Below the pieces are notes generated by a model. That model did not search any database, was not told where the DNA came from, and worked only from the letters and a program-made list of their open reading frames with translations. Below are positions 1 to 6,524 of a stretch of DNA of 12,895 nucleotides, piece after piece. Position 1 is the first letter of the stretch; every line of letters begins with the position of its first letter. The position numbers were made by a program, and so were the translations under genes. This stretch comes from Candidatus Brocadiaceae bacterium (GTDB lineage Bacteria; Planctomycetota; Brocadiia; Brocadiales; Brocadiaceae), in the NCBI GenBank assembly GCA_024653795.1, contig JANLHY010000528.1, positions 1 to 12,895 of the forward strand, in the 5' to 3' direction.

Positions 1-1344
1 TTCAAACTCCTGAGCGTGGCTGGCGCTTATTGGCGTGGGAAAGAAACGAATCCCATGCTGCAGCGTATTTACGGCACGGCATTTTTCACACAAAAAGAGC
101 TTGATAAATATTTAAAGTTTCTTGAAGAGGCTGAAAAACGTGACCATCGAAAGATAGGAAGAGATCTAGACCTTTTCAGTTTTCACGAAGAGGGAGGGCC
201 TGGGCTAACCTTTTGGCATCCAAAGGGCGCCAGAATCCGGAACATTATCGAGAATTTCTGGCGGGAAGAGCATTTCAAAAGGGGTTACGATATTGTTTAC
301 AGTCCACATATTGCGAAGATCAATTTGTGGAAAACCAGCGGCCATTGGAATTTTTATCGCGAGAGCATGTACTCGCCAATTGAGGTTGACGGTCAGGAAT
401 ATATTTTAAAGCCCATGAACTGCCCTTTTGCAGTGCTTATGTATAAAACTAAGCTTCATAGTTACCGTGATCTGCCATTGCGGTGGGGGGAGTTGGGAAC
501 TGTGTATCGGTACGAGAGGTCGGGTGTCTTGCATGGATTGTTGCGTGTGCGTGGATTTACACAAGATGATGCCCATATTTTCTGTACCCCCGATCAATTA
601 GAAAATGAAATTTTGGGCGTGATTGAGCTTGCTCAATTTATGTTGTCGAGTTTCGGGTTTAATGAATATGAGATAGAATTGAGTGTGCGAGGTAAGGGTG
701 AAAAGGAAAAATACATAGGCCGGGACGAAGTTTGGGATCATGCCGAAAATGCCTTGAAAATTGCCCTCGATAAAAAAGGACTAAAATACACACGGATGGA
801 GGGAGAGGCAAAGTTTTACGGCCCAGCTATTGATATCAAGGTCAAGGACGCTATAGGCCGTGGATGGCAGGGACCGACTATTCAGGTAGACTTTAATCTG
901 CCAGAGAGATTTGACGTTAAATACGTCGGTCCGGATGGTAATCATCATCGTGTTGTGATGGTACATCGTACAGTTCTTGGGGCAATGGAACGATTTGTTG
1001 GGTGCTTGATAGAACACTATGCAGGTGATTTCCCTTTGTGGATTGCGCCAATTCAAATGAGGATATTACCCATTACAGATGCACACATTGATTATGCAAA
1101 AAAATTGCAAGCACAGTTGCTTTTAAAGAATTTTAGGGTAGAATGTGACACGGGCAGTTCCAAGATCAATTATAAGATACGTGAAGGCATACTGGAAAAA
1201 ATTCCCTATCTGCTCATCGTTGGAGACAAAGAGATGCAAAGTGGTTCTGTTGCTGTTAGAAGCAGGAAAAGGGGAGACGAAGGGATGATTTCAATTGAGG
1301 AATTTATAAATAATATTGAAACTGAAATCCGGGGAAAAAAATAA
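1..1344 (+). CDS. thrS: Threonyl-tRNA synthetase, C-terminal part (5' end outside window)
   Basis: Class II aminoacyl-tRNA synthetase that charges tRNA-Thr in the cytoplasm. The frame is open to base 1, so the N-terminal TGS and editing domains lie outside the window; about 447 of roughly 640 residues are here. Visible in order: the catalytic core beginning at LLSVAGAYWRG, the zinc-site cysteine in KPMNCPF, motif 2 in RYERSGVLHG followed by RGFTQDDAHIFC (second zinc ligand His), motif 3 around VHRTVLGAMERF (third zinc ligand His), and the anticodon-binding domain from about PLWIAPIQMRILP to the end, with DTGSSKINYKIREG and IPYLLIVGDKE. The usual CPGH after the zinc cysteine reads CPFA here, a local variant of unknown effect. 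infC follows after 27 nt, the standard thrS-infC order. A GTG at 16 is internal and not the real start. Confidence 0.97.
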   Translation, partial: FKLLSVAGAYWRGKETNPMLQRIYGTAFFTQKELDKYLKFLEEAEKRDHRKIGRDLDLFSFHEEGGPGLTFWHPKGARIRNIIENFWREEHFKRGYDIVYSPHIAKINLWKTSGHWNFYRESMYSPIEVDGQEYILKPMNCPFAVLMYKTKLHSYRDLPLRWGELGTVYRYERSGVLHGLLRVRGFTQDDAHIFCTPDQLENEILGVIELAQFMLSSFGFNEYEIELSVRGKGEKEKYIGRDEVWDHAENALKIALDKKGLKYTRMEGEAKFYGPAIDIKVKDAIGRGWQGPTIQVDFNLPERFDVKYVGPDGNHHRVVMVHRTVLGAMERFVGCLIEHYAGDFPLWIAPIQMRILPITDAHIDYAKKLQAQLLLKNFRVECDTGSSKINYKIREGILEKIPYLLIVGDKEMQSGSVAVRSRKRGDEGMISIEEFINNIETEIRGKK

Positions 1345-1356
1345 TTTTCACTTTAT

Positions 1357-1374
1357 AGGAGGAAAATATACATT
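1357..1374 (+). promoter_or_regulatory. infC: infC ribosome binding site and AUU start codon
   Basis: AGGAGG at 1357-1362 is followed by a 9-nt spacer and then ATT at 1372-1374. ATT opens a frame reading (M)SQELRINERIR, which matches the usual IF3 N-terminus. The next conventional start, TTG at 1384, lies 21 nt from the Shine-Dalgarno and would remove residues normally present. An AUU start on infC is known from E. coli, where IF3 discriminates against it and so represses its own synthesis. The same control here is inference from the codon and spacing. Confidence 0.85.
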
Positions 1375-1869
1375 TCACAAGAATTGAGAATTAACGAACG
1401 TATCCGTTCCTCTACGGTACGACTGATAGACGAGAACGGTGTGCAGGTTGGAGTGATTACCAAAGAAGAGGCTATAGCAAAGGCAAAAGGCGTTGAATCG
1501 GATCTTGTCGAGGTAGCTCCCGATGCAATCCCGCCTGTTTGCAGAATTATGAACTACGGTAAGTTTAAGTATAAACAAAAGAAAAAGACGCATCAGAAGC
1601 AACACGTAGTTCAGTTAAAAGAATTAAGATTAAGGCCAAAGACTGGCGAGCATGACATTCAAACAAAAATACGTCAGGCGCGAAAATTTTTAGAAAACAA
1701 AGACCGCGTGCTCATTAACATGATGTTTAAGGGGCGCGAACGGGCTCATGCTGAACTGGGCAATGAAATTTTAAAACAAATTGCTGTTGCATTAGAGGAC
1801 ATCGCTAAAGTGGAGAAGGACAGAATATCAGATGAACGCAGAATGGGAATGATCCTGTCTCCCAAATAA
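1372..1869 (+). CDS. infC: Translation initiation factor IF-3
   Basis: IF3 binds the 30S subunit, prevents premature 50S joining and monitors start-codon/initiator-tRNA pairing. The product is 165 aa from the AUU start, close to the family's 170-180. The N-domain (about 1-75) contains LRINERIR, VRLIDENG, APDAIPPVCRIMNYGKFKY and then the lysine-rich linker QKKKTHQKQ. The C-domain (about 80-165) contains KELRLRPKTGEHD, the RQARKFLENKDRV helix, FKGRERAH and RMGMILSPK. It lies 27 nt after thrS and is probably co-transcribed with it. The AUU start implies autogenous control. After the stop, 251 bp of repeat-filled DNA separate it from rpmI, wider than in compact operons. Confidence 0.97.
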   Translation: MSQELRINERIRSSTVRLIDENGVQVGVITKEEAIAKAKGVESDLVEVAPDAIPPVCRIMNYGKFKYKQKKKTHQKQHVVQLKELRLRPKTGEHDIQTKIRQARKFLENKDRVLINMMFKGRERAHAELGNEILKQIAVALEDIAKVEKDRISDERRMGMILSPK

Positions 1870-1908
1870 ACACTAGTTTCAATTTAAGGTATAGGTATTT
1901 CAATCTTT

Positions 1909-1935
1909 TCCCCGATCGAAGTCGAGGACAAGTAT
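1909..1935 (+). repeat. Short interspersed repeat, TCCCC...CGAGGACAAG family, copy 1
   Basis: This 27-nt stretch matches 24 of 27 positions of a stretch inside pheT (4622-4648). It also shares the TCCCCG head and CGAGGACAAG tail with shorter 22-nt copies at 6494-6515 (- strand), 8727-8748 and 8787-8808. Confidence 0.6.
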
Positions 1936-1939
1936 GATT

Positions 1940-1970
1940 CCCCTCTAAAAAGAGGGGATAAAGGGGTGTG
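1940..1970. repeat. GC-rich palindromic repeat (CCCCTC...GAGGGG family)
   Basis: CCCCTCT at 1940-1946 and AGAGGGG at 1951-1957 form a 7-bp hairpin, followed by ATAAAGGGGTGTG. The same layout (C-rich/G-rich hairpin then a second G-rich run) recurs at 2758-2797, 3006-3038, 3231-3323 and 8664-8842. The left arm can alternatively pair with AGAGGGG at 2062-2068, enclosing the REP pair at 2003-2057. Confidence 0.6.
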
Positions 1971-2002
1971 TAAGTTTGCCGTAACACCCCCCAGCCCCAT
2001 AG

Positions 2003-2057
2003 GTAGGTCAGGCGTCCTCGCCTGACATTATAATGACAGACGGGACGTCTGTCCTAC
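2003..2057. repeat. REP pair (BIME-like): two GTAG-headed hairpins, head-out inverted
   Basis: GTAG at 2003-2006 is directly followed by a perfect 8-bp hairpin, GTCAGGCG/CGCCTGAC (2007-2014 and 2019-2026, loop TCCT). The mirror unit is GACAGACG/CGTCTGTC (2035-2042 and 2046-2053, loop GGA) directly followed by CTAC (2054-2057), so GTAG on the other strand. An 8-nt palindrome, ATTATAAT, joins them. The outer GGTAGG/CCTACC (2002-2007 and 2053-2058) can also pair, giving a three-way junction. A GTAG head 5' of a hairpin is the known signature of REPs linked to REP-associated (Y1, IS200/IS605-like) transposases. Confidence 0.8.
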
Positions 2058-2081
2058 CGATAGAGGGGAGCTTTAAAAGTC

Positions 2082-2096
2082 GCTGCCGAAGGCAGC
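2082..2096. other. Small perfect hairpin upstream of rpmI
   Basis: GCTGCC and GGCAGC (6 bp) enclose a GAA loop, followed by CTAATTT. A similar short hairpin followed by GCCTAATTT lies after rplT at about 2838-2852 (CCGCCGGAGGCCTAATTT), so this looks like a small repeat rather than an rpmI-specific signal. It ends 24 nt before the rpmI start. Confidence 0.45.
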
Positions 2097-2120
2097 CTAA
2101 TTTAAAATGGAGATTTGTAG

Positions 2121-2318
2121 ATGCCAAAATTAAAAACACACAAAGGGCTTAAAAAAAGGATAAAGATTGGCGCTAAAGGTAAGATCAAGAGATCAAGGGC
2201 TGGAAAAGGCCATCTTCTGTCTGGAAAATCAGGAAAACGCAAGGCGCACATGAGGAAGAAAACAGGAGTTTCTCCGGCTTTTAGTAAAATTATGAAAAGA
2301 GCTTTAAATTTGTCTTAA
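2121..2318 (+). CDS. rpmI: 50S ribosomal protein bL35
   Basis: Very basic 65-aa protein, the normal bL35 length (64-66 aa). It has the family's N-terminus MPKLKTHKGLKKR, central KGKIKRSRAGKGHLLSGKS and the KRKAHMRKK stretch. It is a component of the large ribosomal subunit. ATG at 2121 is preceded by TGGAGA at 2108-2113, about 7 nt away, a reasonable Shine-Dalgarno. It sits in the standard infC-rpmI-rplT order, with 40 bp to rplT. In other bacteria the rpmI-rplT pair is repressed by bL20 binding the mRNA leader; I see no matching leader structure, and the 251-bp spacer upstream is largely repeats. Confidence 0.97.
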   Translation: MPKLKTHKGLKKRIKIGAKGKIKRSRAGKGHLLSGKSGKRKAHMRKKTGVSPAFSKIMKRALNLS

Positions 2319-2358
2319 TAATACTTATTTGAATTTTTTTAAAAAAGAGAGTTGTTAT

Positions 2359-2712
2359 ATGCCAAGAGCGACAAAAGGTTGTGCAAGAAAAAGGTCTAGA
2401 AAAAGATTACTAAACAAGACAGAAGGCTACTGGGGTGGAAGAGGGAATTTGTACCGCAAGGCCATGGAAACTTACATCCGTGCCATGGTGTTTTCATTCA
2501 GAGATAGAAAGGCGCGGAAGAGGAAATTCAGGGAATTGTGGATTTCAAGAATTAATGCGGCAGTCAGAGAACGTGGCATTTCGTACAGCCGCTTTATTAG
2601 TGGATTGGTCAAGGCCAATGTGGATTTAAACCGAAAGATGTTGGCTGAGATGGCGGTGAATGATAAGCCTGCTTTTGACAGGTTAGTCGAACAGGTAAAA
2701 GCAGTAGTTTGA
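2359..2712 (+). CDS. rplT: 50S ribosomal protein bL20
   Basis: Basic 117-aa ribosomal protein, matching the usual 117-119 aa, needed for early assembly of the large subunit. The start is ATG at 2359, giving the family N-terminus MPRATKGCARKRSRKRLL, with GAGAG (2347-2351) 7 nt upstream. A TTG at 2329 would add ten residues the family lacks. The long basic N-terminal helix is followed by GYWGGRGNLYRKAMETYIRA, then the globular domain with FRDRKARKRKFRELWISRIN, SYSRFISGLVKANVDLNRKM and KPAFDRLVEQVK. It ends the ribosomal-protein part of the operon; 641 bp separate it from pheS. Confidence 0.97.
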   Translation: MPRATKGCARKRSRKRLLNKTEGYWGGRGNLYRKAMETYIRAMVFSFRDRKARKRKFRELWISRINAAVRERGISYSRFISGLVKANVDLNRKMLAEMAVNDKPAFDRLVEQVKAVV

Positions 2713-2757
2713 TTGTATAGTAATTTCAATGTTGCCCACGAAAAGACGCGAAAGTAA

Positions 2758-2797
2758 CCTCCCCCTATCCCCCTCCAGAGGGGGATAAAGGGGGAGG
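2758..2797. repeat. GC-rich inverted repeat after rplT; possible mRNA 3' end
   Basis: The left arm (2758-2775) and right arm (2778-2797) pair over about 18 bp with a small AA bulge and a 2-nt loop. It begins 45 nt after the rplT stop, where a terminator would be useful, but the T run (CTTTTT) comes about 8 nt after the stem, so it is not canonical. It belongs to the CCCCTC...GAGGGG repeat family. Confidence 0.6.
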
Positions 2798-3005
2798 ATC
2801 GGTGCTTTTTCGAGTGTTTCTTGGGTAATATGTTTCCGCCGGAGGCCTAATTTCTTTTTGCTATTTTTTTATCCGGTTGGGATAGTGCTATTACTTTTTA
2901 TGAGGATAAGAAAACCTCATAATTCGATATTCCTTGTTCGATATTCGTTATTCAACACACGGTTAAATTGATCCGTCATTTTAATTTAGCGCTTATGCTC
3001 GTCAG

Positions 3006-3038
3006 CCCCTCCTTGCGAAGGAGGGGAAAGAGGGGTGG
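3006..3038. repeat. GC-rich palindromic repeat, same family
   Basis: CCCCTCCTT (3006-3014) and AAGGAGGGG (3018-3026) form a perfect 9-bp hairpin with a GCG loop, followed by AAAGAGGGGTGG. Confidence 0.65.
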
Positions 3039-3156
3039 TTATAAGTTCAAAATTGTATCATGAAATAGCATCCTGCATTTTGCAATAGCTGTGTAATTTC
3101 CACAGAAGCAAGGCCTGTGGCTGCCAAATAATAAGTCGGCTTTTATATTGTTCATT

Positions 3157-3200
3157 TAGGCACGTCTTCTTGGTATTAAACCATGAAGGAACGTGCCTAC
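3157..3200 (-). repeat. GTAG-headed REP-like hairpin (minus strand)
   Basis: Read on the minus strand, GTAG (3200-3197) precedes a long imperfect hairpin. Its outer arms are TAGGCACGT at 3157-3165 and ACGTGCCTA at 3191-3199, a perfect 9 bp. The stem continues inward through TTCTTGGT/ACCATGAA with small bulges to an ATTAA loop. The hairpin differs in sequence from those at 2003-2057 and 6634-6688 but has the same head and hairpin layout. Confidence 0.6.
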
Positions 3201-3226
3201 GTTTTTAATATGCTTTTTTAGTATAT

Positions 3227-3328
3227 AGTTCACCCCCACCTAAACCTCCCCCATCAAGGGGGAGGAATACAAGTGAACAATGAGTATTCCCCTCCCCTGG
3301 TGGGAGGGGTTAGGGGAGGGGGTGAACT
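3227..3328. repeat. 102-nt fold-back just upstream of pheS
   Basis: The left arm (3227-3270, starting AGTTCACCCCC) and right arm (3284-3328, ending GGGGGTGAACT) are imperfect inverted copies of about 44 nt around the 13-nt centre AAGTGAACAATGA. Each arm contains its own hairpin (CCTCCCCC/GGGGGAGG near 3245-3265, CCCCTCCC/GGGAGGGG near 3289-3309), so the element can fold either as one long stem or as two short ones. It ends 25 nt before the pheS ATG. pheS has no adjacent Shine-Dalgarno, so the structure may influence translation. Confidence 0.75.
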
Positions 3329-3353
3329 GTTACCCTGTTTAACTACTCATCGC

Positions 3354-4370
3354 ATGTTAGAGAAATTAGAAGAAGTCATAAGAAACATACAAAGCGAAAT
3401 TAAGTCAATTACAGCGCTGAAAGATGCTGAACAGCTTAAGATAAAATACCTGGGAAGGAAAGGTATTATTCATGATTTCATGAAGCTGATACCATCCTTG
3501 CCCGCAGAACAACGCGCTGCAATCGGACAGCGGATTAATTCTCTTAAGACTGAAGTTACAAAGATCGTAGAAGAGTTAATAAAGAAGTTTTCTGTAGAAA
3601 TAACTTCAAAAGCTAAACATGAAATATTCGATATAACGTTACCTGGTAAATGTCCTACTGTAGGTAAAAAGCATCCGCTTACTCAAACAATTGATGACAT
3701 CAAAGAAGTATTCGCCCGGTTGGGTTTTGATGTGGTCTATGGGCCGGAAGTGGAGTCTGAATATTATAACTTTGAAGCCTTAAATATTCCCGCCGACCAT
3801 CCCTCCAGAACCGATTTTGATACTTTTTATATCAAGAACGACATACTCCTTAGAAGTCAGACATCCACTGTTCAGATTCGCGTCATGGAAAAGCAAAAAC
3901 CCCCTATTCGAATTATTGCCCCAGGCAGGGTGTATAGGCCAGATACTGTGGATGCCAGACACTCGTTTATGTTTCATCAGGTGGAAGGATTGCTCGTAGA
4001 TGAAGGAGTAAGTTTTGCTGATTTGAGGGGGGTGCTGAATCAGTTTATTAAAACCTATTTTGGTCAGGATGTTCAAATGCGTTTTAGGCCTTCCTTTTTC
4101 CCCTTTACCGAGCCCAGCGCCGAGGTGGATATCTCCTGTTCCCTCTGTAAAGGTAATGGATGCAGTGTGTGTTCTTATAGTGGATGGGTGGAAATATTGG
4201 GGGCGGGAATGGTTGACCCTAATGTATTCAAGGCCGTGCATTATGACGCTGAAAAATACACGGGCTTTGCGTTTGGAATGGGTGTTGAAAGGATTACAAT
4301 GTTAAAGTATGGCATCAATGATATTCGTCTTTTCTATGAAAATGACATACGGTTTTTATCGCAATTTTAA
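3354..4370 (+). CDS. pheS: Phenylalanyl-tRNA synthetase alpha subunit
   Basis: Catalytic subunit of the (alpha-beta)2 PheRS that charges tRNA-Phe. It is 338 aa, normal length (about 330-350). The N-terminal coiled coil (1-85) starts MLEKLEEVIRNIQ. The class II core includes HPLTQTIDDIKEVF, DHPSRTDFDTFY (about 148-159), motif 2 in GRVYRPDTVDARHSFMFHQ (about 191-209) and motif 3 in GFAFGMGVERITMLKYGI (304-321). Four cysteines, CxxC-x4-CxxC at 262, 265, 270 and 273, form the zinc-knuckle-like insert found in many bacterial PheS. The start is ATG 3354; an in-frame GTG at 3273 would only add translated repeat DNA. No good Shine-Dalgarno sits next to ATG; GGAGGGGG in the fold-back is about 31 nt upstream. 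The stop codon abuts the pheT ATG. Confidence 0.96.
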   Translation: MLEKLEEVIRNIQSEIKSITALKDAEQLKIKYLGRKGIIHDFMKLIPSLPAEQRAAIGQRINSLKTEVTKIVEELIKKFSVEITSKAKHEIFDITLPGKCPTVGKKHPLTQTIDDIKEVFARLGFDVVYGPEVESEYYNFEALNIPADHPSRTDFDTFYIKNDILLRSQTSTVQIRVMEKQKPPIRIIAPGRVYRPDTVDARHSFMFHQVEGLLVDEGVSFADLRGVLNQFIKTYFGQDVQMRFRPSFFPFTEPSAEVDISCSLCKGNGCSVCSYSGWVEILGAGMVDPNVFKAVHYDAEKYTGFAFGMGVERITMLKYGINDIRLFYENDIRFLSQF

Positions 4371-6455
4371 ATGAAGATCAGCTACAACTGGTTAAAAGAA
4401 TACGTAAATTTTTATTTGTCGCCGCAGGAGTTGGCGGATAAGTTGACGAATGCGGGGCTTGTGGTTGCAGATATTCATTCTGTTGAAAACGATTTTTGCC
4501 TCGATGTAGAAGTAACTTCCAACCGCCCTGATTGTCTTGGAGTCATTGGCATTGCACGTGAGGTGGCTGCTATGGTGGGAGCGAGTGTTCAATTACCGGA
4601 AACAAATTACATAAACACAGATCCCCGATCTGAGTCGAGGACAGGTATAGAGGTCTCAAAATTAATAAGTGTTGCTGTTGAAGAACCGATATTGTGCCCA
4701 CATTATACGGCACGAGTAGTAAGGCATATAACAGTAAAGCCATCTCCGGAATGGATGCAAAAAAGGTTGAAATGCATTGGCCTTCGACCGGTAAACAATA
4801 TAGTCGACATCACAAATTATGTAATGATGGAGACAGGGCAACCACTCCACGCCTTTGATTTGGATAAGTTGTCAGATCAAAGAATATTTGTTAGAAGGGC
4901 AAGGAGCGGGGAAGAAATAGTTGCTATCAATGGAGCCAGGCGGGCGCTTTTCCATGATATGTTAGTCATTGCGGACGGTGAAAGACCGATTGCCATTGCC
5001 GGTATTATGGGAAGTAGGGAAACAGAGGTCTCTGAGTCAACCAGAAATATTCTCCTGGAATGTGCACAATTTGAGCCCAGGCAGGTGCGTCGTACATCAA
5101 AAGCAACAGGTATTGCCTCAGATTCGTCATATCGTTTCGAAAGAGGCGTTGATCCTGAAGGAGTTGAACTGGCATCAAAAAGGGCGGTAAAGCTTATCAA
5201 AGATTTTGCTGAAGGAGAAGTTGTTCACGGTGTTATTGATATAAGATCGGAAAGGCACGAAAGGAAAAGTATTACGCTCCGAATTGAAAGGCTTAACAAA
5301 GTATTGGGGTTAGAGATAAAAAGAACTATTGCTAGTGATATTTTAAAAAGACTGCAATTTAATATTTTAAACGAAGTTGATAGCTTTATTGATGTTGAGG
5401 TACCAAGCTTTCGGGGCGATGTCTATCGTGAGATCGACTTGATCGAAGACGTTGCCAGGATTTACGGATATAATAATATCCCCACAAAGACTTCTATTAG
5501 TGTGCGGGGCAGTGTAAAGAGCAAATATGAACTTGTTGAGGATTATGTTCGCCAATTTTTAATAGGTATTGGGTATTACGAAGTGAAAACCTTTAGTATT
5601 GTTGATGCCTCGCCGTTACAGTCTGTGAATTTGTGGTCAGATAGGGGGGGGGTCGATATTGCTAATCCGCTAAGACAGGAAGAAAGCCGCTTACGCACTT
5701 GTCTGCTACCCAGCCTGATACGCACGAAGATATATAATATGAATCATGGTGTTGAACAGGTGAAAATATTTGAGGTTGCCAAGGTTTATCTTGCAGGCGA
5801 TAGGTTGCCGCAAGAAAAGACGTGCTTGTCCCTCCTGGCAGATGTAGATTATTTGACGTTAAAGGGGATTGTCGAGTCATTGCTAGTAAATTTAGGTGTC
5901 GTTTCAAAATGTGAATGGACAAGCTTCACAGAGCCTAAGTTATTTAAAGATAAAAGGGCAGCAGTGATTCTCCTGGATAATAAGATACTTGGATATCTGG
6001 GAGAGGCTAGCAAAGAATTGGGATTCCACAAAAAACTCGGCCAATTTAAACTGGATGGTACCCATAAATTGGGAGAGATGTCAACATTCTGTATGTTGGA
6101 ATTGGACATGGATTTTTTAGTTGAAAAATCGTGCTTTACCAAAAAATATCAAACCTTGTCTCTGTATCCGTCAGTCCTGCGCGATCTCGCAATAATTGTT
6201 GATGAAGAGGTGACGTGGGCAGATATTGAAAAATGTATCAAGTCGGTAAATATTTCTTTTTTGAAGGAGATAAAATTTTTCTATTACTGGATTTATCGCG
6301 GCAAACAGATTCCTGCAGAAAAGAAAAGTATGGCGTTTAACCTCTGTTTTCAAGCGCAAGACCGCACGTTAAAAAGTGAAGAGGTAGATATTGCTCTGCA
6401 AAAGATACTTAATGCTCTTCAAGAAACCCTTGGCGGTGAGTTGCGAAAACAATAA
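4371..6455 (+). CDS. pheT: Phenylalanyl-tRNA synthetase beta subunit lacking the tRNA-binding OB-fold
   Basis: Editing and tRNA-recognition subunit of PheRS. The start ATG directly follows the pheS stop with no gap and no Shine-Dalgarno, suggesting translational coupling. The N-terminus MKISYNWLKEYV and the segment LDVEVTSNRPDCLGVIGIAREVAA (44-67) are typical, but they lie about 40 residues apart. In the usual 790-800 aa protein about 100 residues of EMAP/tRNA-binding OB-fold sit between them. The join falls near residues 36-43 (VENDFCLD). The B3/B4 editing domain follows (PHYTARVV, GLRPVNNIVDITNYVMMETGQPLHAFD, GIMGSRETEVSE, SSYRFERGVD), then B5 (SFRGDVYREIDLIEDVARIYGY), the core-like B6/B7 (VKTFSIV, NPLRQEESRLRTCLLPSL) and the C-terminal FDX-ACB domain (YPSVLRDLAIIVDE to the end). 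Residues about 84-93 are encoded by an interspersed repeat. Confidence 0.96.
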   Translation: MKISYNWLKEYVNFYLSPQELADKLTNAGLVVADIHSVENDFCLDVEVTSNRPDCLGVIGIAREVAAMVGASVQLPETNYINTDPRSESRTGIEVSKLISVAVEEPILCPHYTARVVRHITVKPSPEWMQKRLKCIGLRPVNNIVDITNYVMMETGQPLHAFDLDKLSDQRIFVRRARSGEEIVAINGARRALFHDMLVIADGERPIAIAGIMGSRETEVSESTRNILLECAQFEPRQVRRTSKATGIASDSSYRFERGVDPEGVELASKRAVKLIKDFAEGEVVHGVIDIRSERHERKSITLRIERLNKVLGLEIKRTIASDILKRLQFNILNEVDSFIDVEVPSFRGDVYREIDLIEDVARIYGYNNIPTKTSISVRGSVKSKYELVEDYVRQFLIGIGYYEVKTFSIVDASPLQSVNLWSDRGGVDIANPLRQEESRLRTCLLPSLIRTKIYNMNHGVEQVKIFEVAKVYLAGDRLPQEKTCLSLLADVDYLTLKGIVESLLVNLGVVSKCEWTSFTEPKLFKDKRAAVILLDNKILGYLGEASKELGFHKKLGQFKLDGTHKLGEMSTFCMLELDMDFLVEKSCFTKKYQTLSLYPSVLRDLAIIVDEEVTWADIEKCIKSVNISFLKEIKFFYYWIYRGKQIPAEKKSMAFNLCFQAQDRTLKSEEVDIALQKILNALQETLGGELRKQ
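4622..4648 (+). repeat. Interspersed repeat copy lying in frame inside pheT
   Basis: This stretch matches the spacer repeat at 1909-1935 at 24 of 27 positions. It encodes about DPRSESRTGI in a linker between the B1 and B3 regions of PheT (residues 84-93) and keeps the frame. Confidence 0.6.
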
Positions 6456-6493
6456 CAGGATATCTTAAGAAAAATATTTTTTTACGAATAAGA

Positions 6494-6515
6494 CTTGTCC
6501 TCATGAAAATGGGGA
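6494..6515 (-). repeat. TCCCC...GAGGACAAG repeat, minus-strand copy
   Basis: On the minus strand this 22-mer matches the copy at 8727-8748 at 20 of 22 positions (TCCCCATTTTCATGAGGACA plus AG). It lies 38 nt after the pheT stop in the convergent spacer 6456-6713. Confidence 0.6.
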
Positions 6516-6524
6516 GAAGTAATC

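Larger units (their letters stand above)
2713..3353. other. 641-bp gene-free spacer between rplT and pheS, filled with repeats
   Basis: No coding sequence is supported here. Contents in order: a long GC-rich inverted repeat (2758-2797), a small hairpin ending in GCCTAATTT (about 2838-2852), a direct repeat TTCGATATTC at 2923-2932 and 2937-2946, a GC-rich hairpin repeat (3006-3038), a hairpin CCACA/TGTGG at about 3101-3121, a GTAG-headed REP on the minus strand (3157-3200), and a 102-nt fold-back (3227-3328) ending 25 nt before pheS. I saw no T-box, no convincing promoter and no canonical Rho-independent terminator. pheS may therefore be read through from rplT or have its own promoter here. 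Confidence 0.7.

Noticed and set aside
1384..1386. TTG as the infC start
   Set aside because: It is 21 nt from the strong AGGAGG and removes four residues; ATT at 1372 fits spacing and the family N-terminus.
2029..2034. TATAAT as a promoter -10 for rpmI
   Set aside because: It is the palindromic junction of the REP pair, with no -35 at suitable distance.
2329..2358. N-terminal extension of rplT from TTG
   Set aside because: It adds ten non-conserved residues before the canonical MPRATKG; ATG 2359 has its own weak Shine-Dalgarno.
2758..2797. Canonical Rho-independent terminator after rplT
   Set aside because: The stem is good but no U run follows directly, and the sequence belongs to a dispersed repeat family.
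3101..3200. T-box or attenuator leader for pheS
   Set aside because: No T-box consensus, no Phe-rich leader peptide and no antiterminator/terminator pair; the hairpins are explained as repeats.
3273..3353. N-terminal extension of pheS from GTG
   Set aside because: It translates the fold-back repeat (PPLVGGVRGGG) and has no counterpart in PheS.
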